A stretch of DNA of 64,000 bases, taken from NCBI GenBank assembly GCA_900168235.1, contig FUZG01000016.1, positions 1 to 64,000 of the forward strand, in the 5' to 3' direction. Made by a program: the position numbers and the translations under genes. Shown one piece after another: positions 42,339 to 50,536 of this stretch. Every line of letters starts with the position of its first letter. Position 1 is the first letter of the stretch. This stretch comes from Lachnospiraceae bacterium. Its GTDB lineage: Bacteria; Bacillota; Clostridia; Lachnospirales; Lachnospiraceae. The notes beneath the pieces were generated by a model that searched no databases, was not told where the DNA came from, and saw only the letters and a program-made list of their open reading frames with translations.

Positions 42339-44222
42339 ATGATACTGGATAGGATCAATCAGGCTAATGATATAAAAAAAGTTAGTCCGGATGAATTTGC
42401 ACTTCTTGCACAGGAGATCCGGACCTTTCTCATAAAGAAGATCAGCAGGAGCGGCGGACACCTGGGATCAAATCTTGGCGCGGTGGAGCTTACCATGGCG
42501 CTTCATCTTGCGTTGACACTTCCTCAGGACAAGATCGTATTTGACGTAGGTCATCAGTCATATACGCACAAGATCCTCACAGGACGAAGAGCGGATTTTG
42601 ACGGACTGAGGCAGTTTGGCGGTATCTCAGGCTTCCCGAAGCGCGCTGAAAGCGCCTGCGATGCGTTTGACACAGGACACAGTTCCACATCTATCTCTGC
42701 GGGACTCGGTCTTGTAAAGGCAAGGGATCTCCGTCACGAAAAGCATACAGTGGTTTCTGTTATCGGTGACGGCGCGCTTACAGGCGGAATGGCTTATGAA
42801 GCTCTGAACAATGCTTCAAAGCTGGATACGAATTTTATAATCATTCTTAACGACAATAATATGTCCATATCTGAAAATGTCGGCGGAATCTCAAAGTATC
42901 TGCAGGGAATCCGTACAGCAGAAGGATATCAGGACTTTAAGATGGCGCTCCAGAAACAGCTCTTAAGGATACCCAGAGGTCAGGCTGTAGTAGACCACCT
43001 GAAGAGATATAAGAGCTCACTGAAACAGCTCTTCGTTCCGGGAATGTTTTTTGAAGATATGGGTATCACCTATCTTGGTCCGGCTGACGGTCATAATATC
43101 CGTGAGATGGTGCGCCTTATCGAAGAAGCAAAAAAGATAAATCACGCTGTCCTTATCCATGTATGTACAAAAAAAGGTATGGGATACGCTCCGGCAGAGA
43201 GACATCCTGCAAGGTTCCACGGAACAGAACCCTTTGATATTGAGACAGGTCTTCCGCTTAAAAATAAGGCAAAGGCAGGATGGACAGATATCTTTTCAAC
43301 CGTAATGATAAAGCTCGCGGCACGCAATGATAAGGTTGTGGCGATAACAGCGGCGATGCCTGACGGAACAGGACTTAAGAGATTTAGAAATCTTTATCCT
43401 GACAGATTTTTTGACACAGGTATCGCAGAAGAGCATGCGGTGACCTTTGCGGCAGGTCTTGCGGCAGGCGGTATGATCCCTGTTTTTGCGGTCTATTCCT
43501 CATTCCTTCAGAGAGGCTATGACCAGATGCTGCATGATGTCTGCATACAGAATCTTCACGTGATTTTCTGTATTGACCGCGCAGGTCTTGTAGGCGCAGA
43601 CGGTGAGACCCATCAGGGTATCTTTGATCTGTCATATCTGTCATCTATTCCGAATATGCATATCATGGCTCCGAAGAACAAGTGGGAGCTCTCAGATATG
43701 CTGAAGTTTGCGGTTGATTTTGACGGACCTATTGCTATCCGTTATCCAAGAGGACAGGCTTATGACGGACTTCATGAGCATCGTGCACCCATAGAGTACG
43801 GAAAGTCTGAGCGGATCTTTGACGAAGGCGGAGTTCAGCTCCTTGCGGTAGGCTCAATGGTCGAGACTGCGGTTCAGGTGCGTGAAACATTAAAGGCAAA
43901 TGGAATACCATGTGCCATCGTCAATGCACGTTTTGTGAAGCCTGTTGACGAAGATATGGTACGAACTGCAATGGAAAAAGGCAGCATGATCGTTACCATG
44001 GAAGAAAATGTAAAGTCAGGCGGATTCGGAGAAAAGGTTGGTGAGATCATCGACCGTGAGAAGCCCGGATTCCCGTTTATCACTATAAATATTCCGGACG
44101 CTTACATCGAGCACGGAAATGTAAATATCCTGAAGCAGGTTGTAGGTATCGATGCAGATACTGTCGTAGAAAAGATAAATAAAAAGCTTAAGGAACAGAA
44201 ATCAGGAGATAACCGTTTATGA
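42339..44222 (+). CDS. dxs: 1-deoxy-D-xylulose-5-phosphate synthase
   Basis: A 627-residue thiamine-diphosphate enzyme, the entry step of the MEP isoprenoid pathway. It has the N-terminal HLGSNLGAVELTMALH with a catalytic His, VFDVGHQSYTHKILTGR, the ThDP site GDGALTGGMAYEALNN with NDNNMSISENVGG, and the transketolase-like half with FDTGIAEEHAVTFAAGLA and DRAGLVGADGETHQG. The ATG at 42339 starts MILDRINQANDIKK, the common N-terminus of the family. Its end overlaps tlyA by 4 nt. Confidence 0.95.
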   Translation: MILDRINQANDIKKVSPDEFALLAQEIRTFLIKKISRSGGHLGSNLGAVELTMALHLALTLPQDKIVFDVGHQSYTHKILTGRRADFDGLRQFGGISGFPKRAESACDAFDTGHSSTSISAGLGLVKARDLRHEKHTVVSVIGDGALTGGMAYEALNNASKLDTNFIIILNDNNMSISENVGGISKYLQGIRTAEGYQDFKMALQKQLLRIPRGQAVVDHLKRYKSSLKQLFVPGMFFEDMGITYLGPADGHNIREMVRLIEEAKKINHAVLIHVCTKKGMGYAPAERHPARFHGTEPFDIETGLPLKNKAKAGWTDIFSTVMIKLAARNDKVVAITAAMPDGTGLKRFRNLYPDRFFDTGIAEEHAVTFAAGLAAGGMIPVFAVYSSFLQRGYDQMLHDVCIQNLHVIFCIDRAGLVGADGETHQGIFDLSYLSSIPNMHIMAPKNKWELSDMLKFAVDFDGPIAIRYPRGQAYDGLHEHRAPIEYGKSERIFDEGGVQLLAVGSMVETAVQVRETLKANGIPCAIVNARFVKPVDEDMVRTAMEKGSMIVTMEENVKSGGFGEKVGEIIDREKPGFPFITINIPDAYIEHGNVNILKQVVGIDADTVVEKINKKLKEQKSGDNRL

Positions 44223-45055
44223 GTCAGAAAAAGAGACTGGATGTCATGCTTTTTGAAAGAGGTCTCGCTCCTTCAAGAGAACAGGCAAAAGCATATATTA
44301 TGAGCGGAGAAGTCTATGTAGACGGACAGAAAGAGGATAAACCCGGCTCATCATTTCCTGAAACTGTTCAGATAGAGCACAGAGGTCAGAAGCTTAAATA
44401 TGTGAGCCGCGGCGGATTGAAGCTTGAGAAGGCAATGGCAGCATTTCCTGTAAAGCTTGAGGGAAAAATCTGTATGGATATCGGAGCGTCCACAGGCGGA
44501 TTTACAGATTGTATGCTCCAGAACGGTGCAGTTAAGGTTTATTCCATAGATGTGGGATATGGACAGCTTGCCTGGTCATTGAGAAACGATGAGCGTGTTG
44601 TCTGCATGGAAAAAACAAATTTCCGTTATCTCACACCGGAAGATCTGGACGACAGACCGGATTTTGCATCCTGTGATGTGTCCTTTATCTCTCTTTCAAG
44701 GATCCTTCCTGCGGCGTTTCCTATCATCAGTGACGACGGTGAAATGGTCTGCCTGATAAAGCCCCAGTTTGAAGCAGGCAAGGAAAAAGTCGGAAAGAAG
44801 GGTGTTGTCCGTGATCCCGCAGTTCATGAGGAAGTAATTACAACAACACTTTCCATGGCTCGTGAAAACGGTTTTGAGATAGTTGGTCTTGATTATTCTC
44901 CTATACGCGGTCCGGAAGGAAATATCGAGTATCTCATGTATCTTGCAAAAAATGGTACAGATGCAAAGTATGATGATATCCGGATAGCTCCTGAAAAGGA
45001 CGCGGAGTTCATTAAAGAAATTGTAGCTGCTGCGCACGGTTCATTAGATCACTGA
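44219..45055 (+). CDS. tlyA: TlyA-type rRNA methyltransferase (hemolysin A family)
   Basis: A 278-residue protein with an N-terminal S4 RNA-binding domain (KKRLDVMLFERGLAPSREQAK, about 1-65) and an FtsJ/RrmJ-like methyltransferase domain (about 65-265) containing the SAM site CMDIGASTGGFTDCMLQNG. The likely reaction is 2'-O-methylation of rRNA. ATGA overlap with dxs. This dxs-tlyA-nadK order is a standard clostridial one. Confidence 0.9.
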   Translation: MSQKKRLDVMLFERGLAPSREQAKAYIMSGEVYVDGQKEDKPGSSFPETVQIEHRGQKLKYVSRGGLKLEKAMAAFPVKLEGKICMDIGASTGGFTDCMLQNGAVKVYSIDVGYGQLAWSLRNDERVVCMEKTNFRYLTPEDLDDRPDFASCDVSFISLSRILPAAFPIISDDGEMVCLIKPQFEAGKEKVGKKGVVRDPAVHEEVITTTLSMARENGFEIVGLDYSPIRGPEGNIEYLMYLAKNGTDAKYDDIRIAPEKDAEFIKEIVAAAHGSLDH

Positions 45056-45076
45056 TAACTATTACGGGAGAGTGCG

Positions 45077-45913
45077 ATGAAGAAATTCTATGTGATCACA
45101 AATCGCAATCGGGACAGAAATCTGTCGGTCACAAACAGGATACGGAAATATCTGATACAGCACGGCTGTGAGGTCGAAGTATCTGCGGAAGGTCCGATGG
45201 AGGACGGTCATTATACTGATTCGTCCAATATCGGTCCGAAAACAGAAGGGATAATCGTTATCGGCGGAGACGGAACTCTTATCGCTGCGGCTCGGGATGT
45301 GGTAGATACCCGTATTCCCATGCTCGGCGTGAATCAGGGAACCCTTGGTTATCTTACAGATGTCGAGGTTGATGGATTGGAACATGCCCTTGACTGTCTG
45401 ATCGATGATCGTTTTGAGACAGAGGACAGGATGATGCTCTGCGGGCGGGTATGTGATTCTGACGGTAATCTTCTCGCAGAGTCAAGAGCGCTTAATGACG
45501 TCGTTCTTCACGCGGCAGGTGCACTTCACCTGGTTGATTATGAAGTGAGCGTAAACGGCAGATTCCTGAGTACGTTCAGGGCAGATGGAATAGTGGTCTG
45601 CACTCCCACAGGTTCAACCGCATATTCAATGTCAGCGGGCGGACCTATCATAGAGCCAAAGGCAAGAATGATGGTGATCACTCCCATATGTCCTCATACG
45701 CTGAATACCCGAAGTATCGTGCTTTCGGCAGAGGATACTGTAAGCGTATCCGTAAAGGACGGCGACTCGGTAGTGTGCTTTGACGGGCACAGTCCTGTTA
45801 CACTTCAGGAGGGAGATATCGTAGATATCCGCCGTTCTGCGAAAGTGACCCGCATTATACGCATCAATCCCGGAAGCTTTCTTTCGGTACTCAGTAAAAA
45901 ATTCCGCTCCTGA
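45077..45913 (+). CDS. nadK: NAD kinase
   Basis: A 278-residue kinase that phosphorylates NAD to NADP. The GGDGTLIAAARD motif (about 60-71) and the TPTGSTAYSMSAGGP loop are diagnostic, and LNDVVLHAAG lies between them. GGGAGAG precedes the ATG. It lies 21 bp after tlyA. Confidence 0.93.
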   Translation: MKKFYVITNRNRDRNLSVTNRIRKYLIQHGCEVEVSAEGPMEDGHYTDSSNIGPKTEGIIVIGGDGTLIAAARDVVDTRIPMLGVNQGTLGYLTDVEVDGLEHALDCLIDDRFETEDRMMLCGRVCDSDGNLLAESRALNDVVLHAAGALHLVDYEVSVNGRFLSTFRADGIVVCTPTGSTAYSMSAGGPIIEPKARMMVITPICPHTLNTRSIVLSAEDTVSVSVKDGDSVVCFDGHSPVTLQEGDIVDIRRSAKVTRIIRINPGSFLSVLSKKFRS

Positions 45914-45966
45914 TGCCGATAAAGTAGGTGGATGTTGGATCTTATGGATAAACGGAAGGTGTAAAA

Positions 45967-46413
45967 TTGAAACAAAAACGACAGGAAAAGATCATAGAAC
46001 TGATCGAGAAATATAATATCGAAACACAGGAAGAACTTGCCGACCGTCTCCGTGAATCCGGATATGACGTGACACAGGCAACGGTATCAAGAGATATCCG
46101 AGAGCTGCATCTGGCAAAGGTTCCGGGGCAGGAAGGCCACCAGAAATATGTCAGGGGAAGAAACGCGGATCAGGATCTTGGAAAAAAATATGTACGTGTG
46201 ATGAAAGAAGGAATCATCTCTGCGGAAACAGCACAGAACCTTCTAGTCATCAAGACAGTGAGCGGTATGGCTATGGCTGTTGCTGCGGCTCTTGATGCAA
46301 TGAAGCTTCCGGAGATAATTGGAAGTATCGCAGGTGATGACACTATCATGTGTGCCGTAAAGACTTCCGCAGAAGCAGATCATGTACGAGCAGTACTCTT
46401 GGACATGTTCTGA
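45967..46413 (+). CDS. argR: Arginine repressor ArgR/AhrC
   Basis: A 148-residue regulator with a winged-helix DNA-binding domain (about 1-70, QEELADRLRESGYDVTQATVSRDIRELHLAKV) and a C-terminal arginine-binding, hexamer-forming domain (GSIAGDDTIMCAVKT). The start codon is TTG at 45967, with GGAAGG 7 bases before. In this gene order it commonly sits before recN. Confidence 0.92.
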   Translation: MKQKRQEKIIELIEKYNIETQEELADRLRESGYDVTQATVSRDIRELHLAKVPGQEGHQKYVRGRNADQDLGKKYVRVMKEGIISAETAQNLLVIKTVSGMAMAVAAALDAMKLPEIIGSIAGDDTIMCAVKTSAEADHVRAVLLDMF

Positions 46414-46537
46414 TTTTCAGAGCACTTAGCGAGGTAGTTTCGAGCTTATGGCTGAAATAGCAAATCTTTGATTTGCGTGATTGAAGCTATGCTGTGCAGT
46501 GCGTGTTATGCAAGTTCAGAATAAATAAGATCAAATG

Positions 46538-46583
46538 AAAAAGGGAGATTTTGCATTTAAATATTGCAGGATCTCCCTTTTAA
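46538..46583 (+). terminator. argR terminator
   Basis: AAAAGGGAGA pairs with TCTCCCTTTT, with an inner TTGCA/TGCA pair, around an AT-rich loop, running into TTTTAAT. It separates argR from recN. Confidence 0.8.
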
Positions 46584-46597
46584 TGTTATCATCGTTT

Positions 46598-46626
46598 CGA
46601 ACAACTGTTTTCGAACAGCTGTATTG
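46598..46626 (+). promoter_or_regulatory. Two SOS-box-like sites before recN
   Basis: CGAACAACTGTTTTCG (46598-46613) and CGAACAGCTGTATTG (46612-46626) each resemble the Gram-positive LexA box CGAACNNNNGTTCG, with a mismatch in the right arm. They lie 40-70 bp before recN, a gene under LexA control in many bacteria. The binding is inferred. Confidence 0.55.
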
Positions 46627-46665
46627 TCAGCTTCAGCTTCGGGGGAAGTTAAGGAGATTACTGAG

Positions 46666-48354
46666 ATGTTGATCAGTTTAAGTGTAAATAATCTTGCTCT
46701 TATAGAAAAAGAAGAAGTGAATTTCAGCGAGGGTCTTAATGTCTTTTCAGGAGAGACCGGAGCAGGAAAATCACTGGTTATCGGAAGTGTGAGTCTGGCT
46801 CTCGGAGGAAAAGCGAAGGCTGATATAGCCCGGGATCCGGAAAAACCTGCGGAAGTTGAGCTTGTATTCGCGCTTGACCGGGAAGAGGACAGAGAGCGGA
46901 TCCGTGACCTTGATGTGCCTGTCGAGGATGACGGACTTATCATTATCAGACGGAAGTTTACCGGAGGAAGAGGTACTGCAAAGATAAACGGAGTTACTGT
47001 GACAGGTGCGCTTCTCCGCGAGATTTCAGGAATTCTCATTGATATTCACGGACAGCATGAGCACCAGTCCCTTTTATATAAAAAGAACCATCTGCTGATA
47101 CTTGACCGCTATGCGGGAAAAAAGACGGAAAAACTTTTGTCTTTGTATCGTGACAGATTTCATGAAGTAAAAGACATCAGAAACGAACTGGAAGCTGTTT
47201 CTACAGACGAAACTGAGCGTCTTAGAGAAGCAGATTTATTGCGTTATGAGGTCAATGAGATAGAAAGTGCAGAGCTTCAGGAAGGGGAAGATGAAAAGCT
47301 TGAGGAACGCTTCCGCTTTATGAATAATGCGAGAAAGATCACAGAGGCTGCGGGGGAGACCGCACAGCTCATCGGCGGCGATGAAGCTGCGGGAGAAATG
47401 ATAGGAAGAGCAGTACGCACATTTTCCGCAGCATCAGAGCTTGATCCCGGTGCGTCTGATCTCATGCAGGAAATTGAAGAGCTGGATTCGCTTTTATCAG
47501 ATGTGAGACGTGACCTTGAAGCCTATATGTCAGGGCTTGAGTTCTCAGAGGAAGAATATGAACAGGTAACTGAGAGACTGAACCGTATAAATGAGCTCAA
47601 AATGAAGTACGGCAACAGCATATCTGAGATACTGGAAGCTCTTGAGGAGAAAAGAACTCGTCTGGAACAGCTTGAAAATGCCGATGTTTACAGAGCAGAG
47701 CTTGAAGGGAAGCTTACTGAGGCAGAAAAGAAGCTGAAGGACGCGGCATCAGACCTTACGGTAGAGCGCAGGAAAAATGCGGCAGAGCTTGGCGGACGCA
47801 TGAAAAAAGCGCTTATCGGGCTCAATTTTGAGACAGTTCAGTTTGAGATCGCAGTAAGACCCCTTGAAAGCGGTTATTCCGAAAACGGTATAGATGATAT
47901 TGAGTTTATGATCTCTACAAATCCGGGTGAATCACTGAAAGCATTGAAAGATGTTGCCAGCGGAGGTGAACTTTCTCGTGTAATGCTTGCGCTTAAGACC
48001 GTACTTGCCGATACAGACCATATAGATACACTTATTTTTGATGAGATCGATACGGGAATAAGCGGAAGGACCGCACAAAAAGTTTCAGAAAGCCTTGCGA
48101 GCCTGTCAAAACGTCATCAGGTTATATTGATCACGCATCTTCCGCAGATCGCAGCTATGGCGGATCACCACTTCCTCATTAAAAAAAGGGTCGAGGATGG
48201 GCGGACGCAGACCGGTATCCGTGAACTTGAGAGAAACGAGATCATTGATGAGCTCGGACGCATGCTTTCAGGTGTGGAAATGACTGATGCGGTGCGTCAG
48301 AATGCGGAAGAGATGAAACAATTAGCTGATAAAACGAAAAAACAAACCTCATAA
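46666..48354 (+). CDS. recN: DNA repair protein RecN
   Basis: A 562-residue SMC-like ATPase acting in double-strand-break repair. Walker A is GETGAGKS (29-36) at the N-terminus and the C-terminal half carries DVASGGELSRVMLALK and FDEIDTGISGRTAQKV. Between lies a long coiled-coil (about 150-370). The ATG at 46666 follows AAGGAG; the upstream in-frame extension crosses the terminator and the SOS-like sites. It is placed directly after argR, as in many clostridia. Confidence 0.94.
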   Translation: MLISLSVNNLALIEKEEVNFSEGLNVFSGETGAGKSLVIGSVSLALGGKAKADIARDPEKPAEVELVFALDREEDRERIRDLDVPVEDDGLIIIRRKFTGGRGTAKINGVTVTGALLREISGILIDIHGQHEHQSLLYKKNHLLILDRYAGKKTEKLLSLYRDRFHEVKDIRNELEAVSTDETERLREADLLRYEVNEIESAELQEGEDEKLEERFRFMNNARKITEAAGETAQLIGGDEAAGEMIGRAVRTFSAASELDPGASDLMQEIEELDSLLSDVRRDLEAYMSGLEFSEEEYEQVTERLNRINELKMKYGNSISEILEALEEKRTRLEQLENADVYRAELEGKLTEAEKKLKDAASDLTVERRKNAAELGGRMKKALIGLNFETVQFEIAVRPLESGYSENGIDDIEFMISTNPGESLKALKDVASGGELSRVMLALKTVLADTDHIDTLIFDEIDTGISGRTAQKVSESLASLSKRHQVILITHLPQIAAMADHHFLIKKRVEDGRTQTGIRELERNEIIDELGRMLSGVEMTDAVRQNAEEMKQLADKTKKQTS

Positions 48355-48514
48355 CCGGTAATGGTGTATAATGGTAAAAGAGGTTACGTGCGTTCAGGCA
48401 GTACAACTTTTAGCACAGGCCGATAGATCGCCAGACGCATTGCACTCGTATCGTACGTACTTCAAAAGAAAAGGGAGATCCGGGGGACGGATTTCTATTT
48501 CCGGGGGTAATGAG

Positions 48515-49960
48515 ATGAAAAATGTACTTTTTGTTGCATCAGAGGCTGTTCCGTTTATCAAGACCGGAGGACTGGCTGACGTTGTGGGTTCGCTGCCGGT
48601 TAATTTTGATAAGCGATATTTTGATGTCCGCGTCATGATGCCGAAGTATAACTGCATGTACCAGAAGTATAAGGACATGCTGGAGTACGTAACGAACTTT
48701 TACATGCCTTACAACGGTCAGAATGTCTATGTAGGAATATTCAGGACTCAGTGGAATGGAGTTACATATTATTTCATTGATAATGAGTATTACTTCTCAG
48801 GGGAGACGGCATATACTTCAGATACGAAGTGGGATCTTGAACGTTTCATCTTTTTCTCAAGAGCTGCGCTTTCTGCTATGCCGCTTATCGATTTCAGACC
48901 TGATATCATCCACTGCCACGACTGGCAGACAGCGATGATTCCGGTTTATATCCACGATAGTTTCCAGGCAGGAGATTTCTTCCGCGGCATAAAAACAGTT
49001 CTTACGATCCACAATCTGAAGTTCCAGGGAACCTGGGACGTGGAAACGATCCAGCAGTTTTCGGGTCTTTCCGATTACTATTTCGCACCGGACAAGATGG
49101 AAGCATACAAGGATGCAAATGTATTGAAGGGCGGTCTTGTATATGCCGATGCGATAACTACAGTCAGCAGCACCTATGCTGAGGAGATCAAGACACAGTT
49201 CTACGGCGAGAAGCTTGATGGACTGCTTCGTGCAAGAGAGCATGATCTCCGCGGAATCGTAAACGGTATCGATTATGATTCCTACAATCCGGAAACGGAT
49301 ACATTCCTTGAGCATAATTACACTGCAAGGAACTTCCGAAAGGAAAAAATCAAAAATAAGAGAGCACTGCAGAAACAGCTCGGACTCTATCGCAGTGACA
49401 ACGCATTTATGATCGGTATCGTATCAAGGCTTACCGGACAGAAGGGACTCGACCTTGTGTCCTATGTAATGGATGAGCTTTGCAATGACGATATACAGCT
49501 TGTAGTACTTGGTACAGGCGAAGAGCAGTATGAGAACATGTTCCGTCACTATGACTGGAAGTATAATGACAAGGTTCGTGCGAATATCTATTATTCAGAA
49601 GAACTTTCTCATAAGATCTACGGATCATGTGATGCGTTCCTGATGCCGAGTTTATTTGAGCCCTGCGGCTTGAGCCAGCTTATGGCACTTAGATACGGAA
49701 CAGTGCCGATCGTTCGTGAAACAGGCGGACTTAAGGATACCGTAGAGCCGTACAACGAGTTTGAAGGAAAGGGAACAGGCTTCTCCTTCATGAACTATAA
49801 TGCGCACGAGATGCTTGGAGCTATCCACTATGCTCATAACGTATATGTAAATCATAGACGTGAATGGAACAAGATTATCGACCGGGGCATGGCAGCGGAT
49901 TTCTCCTGGGCAGTATCTGCACGGCAATACCAGGATATGTATGACTGGCTGAGACCATGA
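48515..49960 (+). CDS. glgA: Glycogen synthase (GT5)
   Basis: A 481-residue ADP-glucose glucosyltransferase that extends glycogen. The nucleotide-binding KTGGLADVVGSLP (16-28), HCHDWQTAMIPVY, IVSRLTGQKGLDL and the acceptor-side EPCGLSQLMALRYGT motif are all present. I chose the ATG at 48515 on the conserved N-terminus MKNVLFVASE. An in-frame extension to 48371 looks like leader, with GGGGGTAATGAG just before the ATG. No other glg gene is in the window. Confidence 0.93.
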   Translation: MKNVLFVASEAVPFIKTGGLADVVGSLPVNFDKRYFDVRVMMPKYNCMYQKYKDMLEYVTNFYMPYNGQNVYVGIFRTQWNGVTYYFIDNEYYFSGETAYTSDTKWDLERFIFFSRAALSAMPLIDFRPDIIHCHDWQTAMIPVYIHDSFQAGDFFRGIKTVLTIHNLKFQGTWDVETIQQFSGLSDYYFAPDKMEAYKDANVLKGGLVYADAITTVSSTYAEEIKTQFYGEKLDGLLRAREHDLRGIVNGIDYDSYNPETDTFLEHNYTARNFRKEKIKNKRALQKQLGLYRSDNAFMIGIVSRLTGQKGLDLVSYVMDELCNDDIQLVVLGTGEEQYENMFRHYDWKYNDKVRANIYYSEELSHKIYGSCDAFLMPSLFEPCGLSQLMALRYGTVPIVRETGGLKDTVEPYNEFEGKGTGFSFMNYNAHEMLGAIHYAHNVYVNHRREWNKIIDRGMAADFSWAVSARQYQDMYDWLRP

Positions 49961-50475
49961 GAAAAATCTATTCTGTATTTATATTGACTCTGCTTGCTGC
50001 ACTGTTTTTCAGTGTATCAGCACACGCCGAGATCTCAGAAAAGCAGACTGTTCTAAATGCACATTCTATCCGTCCGAATAATCTCCTTACGGGAGTGCAC
50101 ATCGGAGAGGATATAACGAAGATCGCAAACAACACGTTTGTGAATCAGATACAGCTGCGATATATTGAGGTCGCGGATGGAAATCCATATTTCTCGTCAT
50201 TCAGCTATTGCCTCTATGACAAGGATCAGACCACACTGCTATGTTTTCCGCAGGCAATGATGAAGGCTGAGATACCCGGAACGGCAGTGGCTATGGACAG
50301 CCGTGCACTTCACGGTGTAAATGAGAAATTAGCCGCAAAGGTAAAGGAAGTCCTTAGGGCGAATGCTGAAAAAAAGGGCGTGGAATTTCAGATAATAATA
50401 GGAAATACAGAAGAGGAGAATCAGATAGAGTATTGGCCTTATACATGCGTATATCCATTGACTGACAATGATTGA
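49957..50475 (+). CDS. Small secreted protein with BspA-like leucine-rich fragment
   Basis: A 172-residue exported protein. The signal peptide is about 1-24 (cut after AHA). Residues about 45-105 show one LRR_5/BspA-type unit (ITKIANNTFV...LRYIEVADGNPYFSS, CLYDKDQTTLLCFPQ). The remainder is unique. Its start overlaps the glgA stop by 4 nt, so the two are co-translated, although one product is cytoplasmic and the other exported. Function unknown. Confidence 0.7.
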   Translation: MRKIYSVFILTLLAALFFSVSAHAEISEKQTVLNAHSIRPNNLLTGVHIGEDITKIANNTFVNQIQLRYIEVADGNPYFSSFSYCLYDKDQTTLLCFPQAMMKAEIPGTAVAMDSRALHGVNEKLAAKVKEVLRANAEKKGVEFQIIIGNTEEENQIEYWPYTCVYPLTDND

Positions 50476-50481
50476 TAAACA

Positions 50482-50534
50482 AAAATCCCCCTGCATGAGG
50501 AGTACAAAATAATGTACCTGATGCAGGGGGATTT
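50482..50534. terminator. Bidirectional terminator between glgA unit and rqcH
   Basis: AAAATCCCCCTGCAT pairs with ATGCAGGGGGATTTT, followed by a T-run on the right and preceded by an A-run on the left. It ends the convergent glgA and rqcH transcripts. Confidence 0.88.
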
Positions 50535-50536
50535 TT

